Assembly (NCBI RefSeq): GCF_037325665.1
Contig: NC_090258.1
Coordinates: 34,936,411-35,000,410, forward strand
Direction of reading: 5' to 3'
Length of the DNA stretch: 64,000 nt
Source: Littorina saxatilis
Lineage: Eukaryota > Mollusca > Gastropoda > Littorinimorpha > Littorinidae
Shown: positions 63,606 to 64,000 of the stretch, one piece after another
Layout of the letters: each line of letters starts with the position of its first letter
How positions within the stretch are numbered: position 1 is the first letter of the stretch
Program-made: the position numbers and the translations under genes
The notes under the pieces: generated by a model
Seen by the model: only the letters and a program-made list of their open reading frames with translations
Databases searched by the model: none
Told to the model about the DNA's origin: nothing

Positions 63606-64000
63606 GTAAGTTCCAAGTCTTCGCTCTTTTGTCTACTTTTGTGTGTGCTCTCTCTCTTTCCATTATTTTTTGACAATGTTGCATCAGTTTGTAATGCCTC
63701 TAGTATACTGTCTATATATATGTTGGGTTACTCACAGTGTGAAGTTGTAATGAGCATTTTAACATTCGTATTGAAATCTGCTTTCAAAGACAACTGAGCT
63801 TTATGCTCTGTGAAACGTGTGAATACCACCTGATGGTCAATCCGGCTTGATGTCTGTAAACAAACGTCCTGACATTCTCCTCCTTACCTGACAGTCGCTA
63901 GTCTCACTCAGGCTTGCACATCAATGATGTTCAAGAGACACTTCTCTGTGTGACGTTGATGAAGACACTTCTCTGAATTTGATGTTAATGGATACTTTTC
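63606..64000. other. Start of PA2G4 intron 6
   Basis: Begins with donor gtaagt; no other feature seen up to the window edge. The end contains a short repeat (GACACTTCTCTG twice near 63,930-63,975). Confidence 0.7.

Noticed and set aside
1-64000. CRISPR arrays, bacterial operons or ribosome binding sites
   Set aside because: The DNA is eukaryotic; the tandem arrays have no spacer-repeat alternation and the genes are intron-split.

Overview
The window is animal DNA: genes split by GT-AG introns, a metazoan TTAGGG tract, and dense nested transposons. Several dispersed repeats (tRNA-headed SINEs with a conserved central domain and an ATTG tail, the 25,968-26,765 repeat, the GGCTCACGTAAG element, the 35,051-35,574 repeat) look like families I know from marine snails. 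A gastropod mollusc is the best guess. This is inference from repeat types, not a database match.

Two conserved host genes lie on the + strand. CCDC12, a spliceosome-associated coiled-coil protein, is complete in five coding exons (6,987-24,184; 159 residues). PA2G4/EBP1, a ribosome-associated protein with an inactive methionine-aminopeptidase fold, starts at 29,896; its first six coding exons (182 codons) are present and it runs off the right edge. The two genes share no pathway. Splice phases and reading frame are consistent across every exon boundary of both.

Region by region. 1-6,986: a 42-bp minisatellite, a SINE, an interstitial telomeric tract held inside an inverted repeat, an ACGTTG-rich repeat and simple repeats. 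6,987-24,184: CCDC12; its third intron (11.6 kb) carries a four-level nest (PIF/Harbinger-like MITE, then a GGCTCACGTAAG element, then a Helitron with amplified internal units, then a LINE fragment), a ~345-bp satellite array and a second SINE inside a TIR element. 24,185-29,895: intergenic, with a 232-bp-arm palindrome holding an exon-like sequence and a foldback element just upstream of PA2G4. 29,896-64,000: PA2G4. Intron 2 holds a badly decayed DIRS-like retroelement and an almost intact DD34E Tc1-like transposon. Intron 3 holds a 5'-truncated CR1/L2-like LINE. Intron 4 (19.7 kb) is built of a tandem repeat into which two more DIRS-like elements, a pogo-like element, several TIR elements and a 9-kb unit with direct repeats were inserted.

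The most striking signals are: a complete compact type I hammerhead ribozyme motif at 58,745-58,788, whose predicted cleavage site coincides with the edge of a 213-bp direct repeat recurring 9.1 kb away; a set of at least four elements sharing CAG...CTG ends and 6-bp target duplications, one with a small zinc-finger-like ORF; and the palindrome that ends at a splice-donor-like junction. All assignments come from reading the sequence; no search was run.
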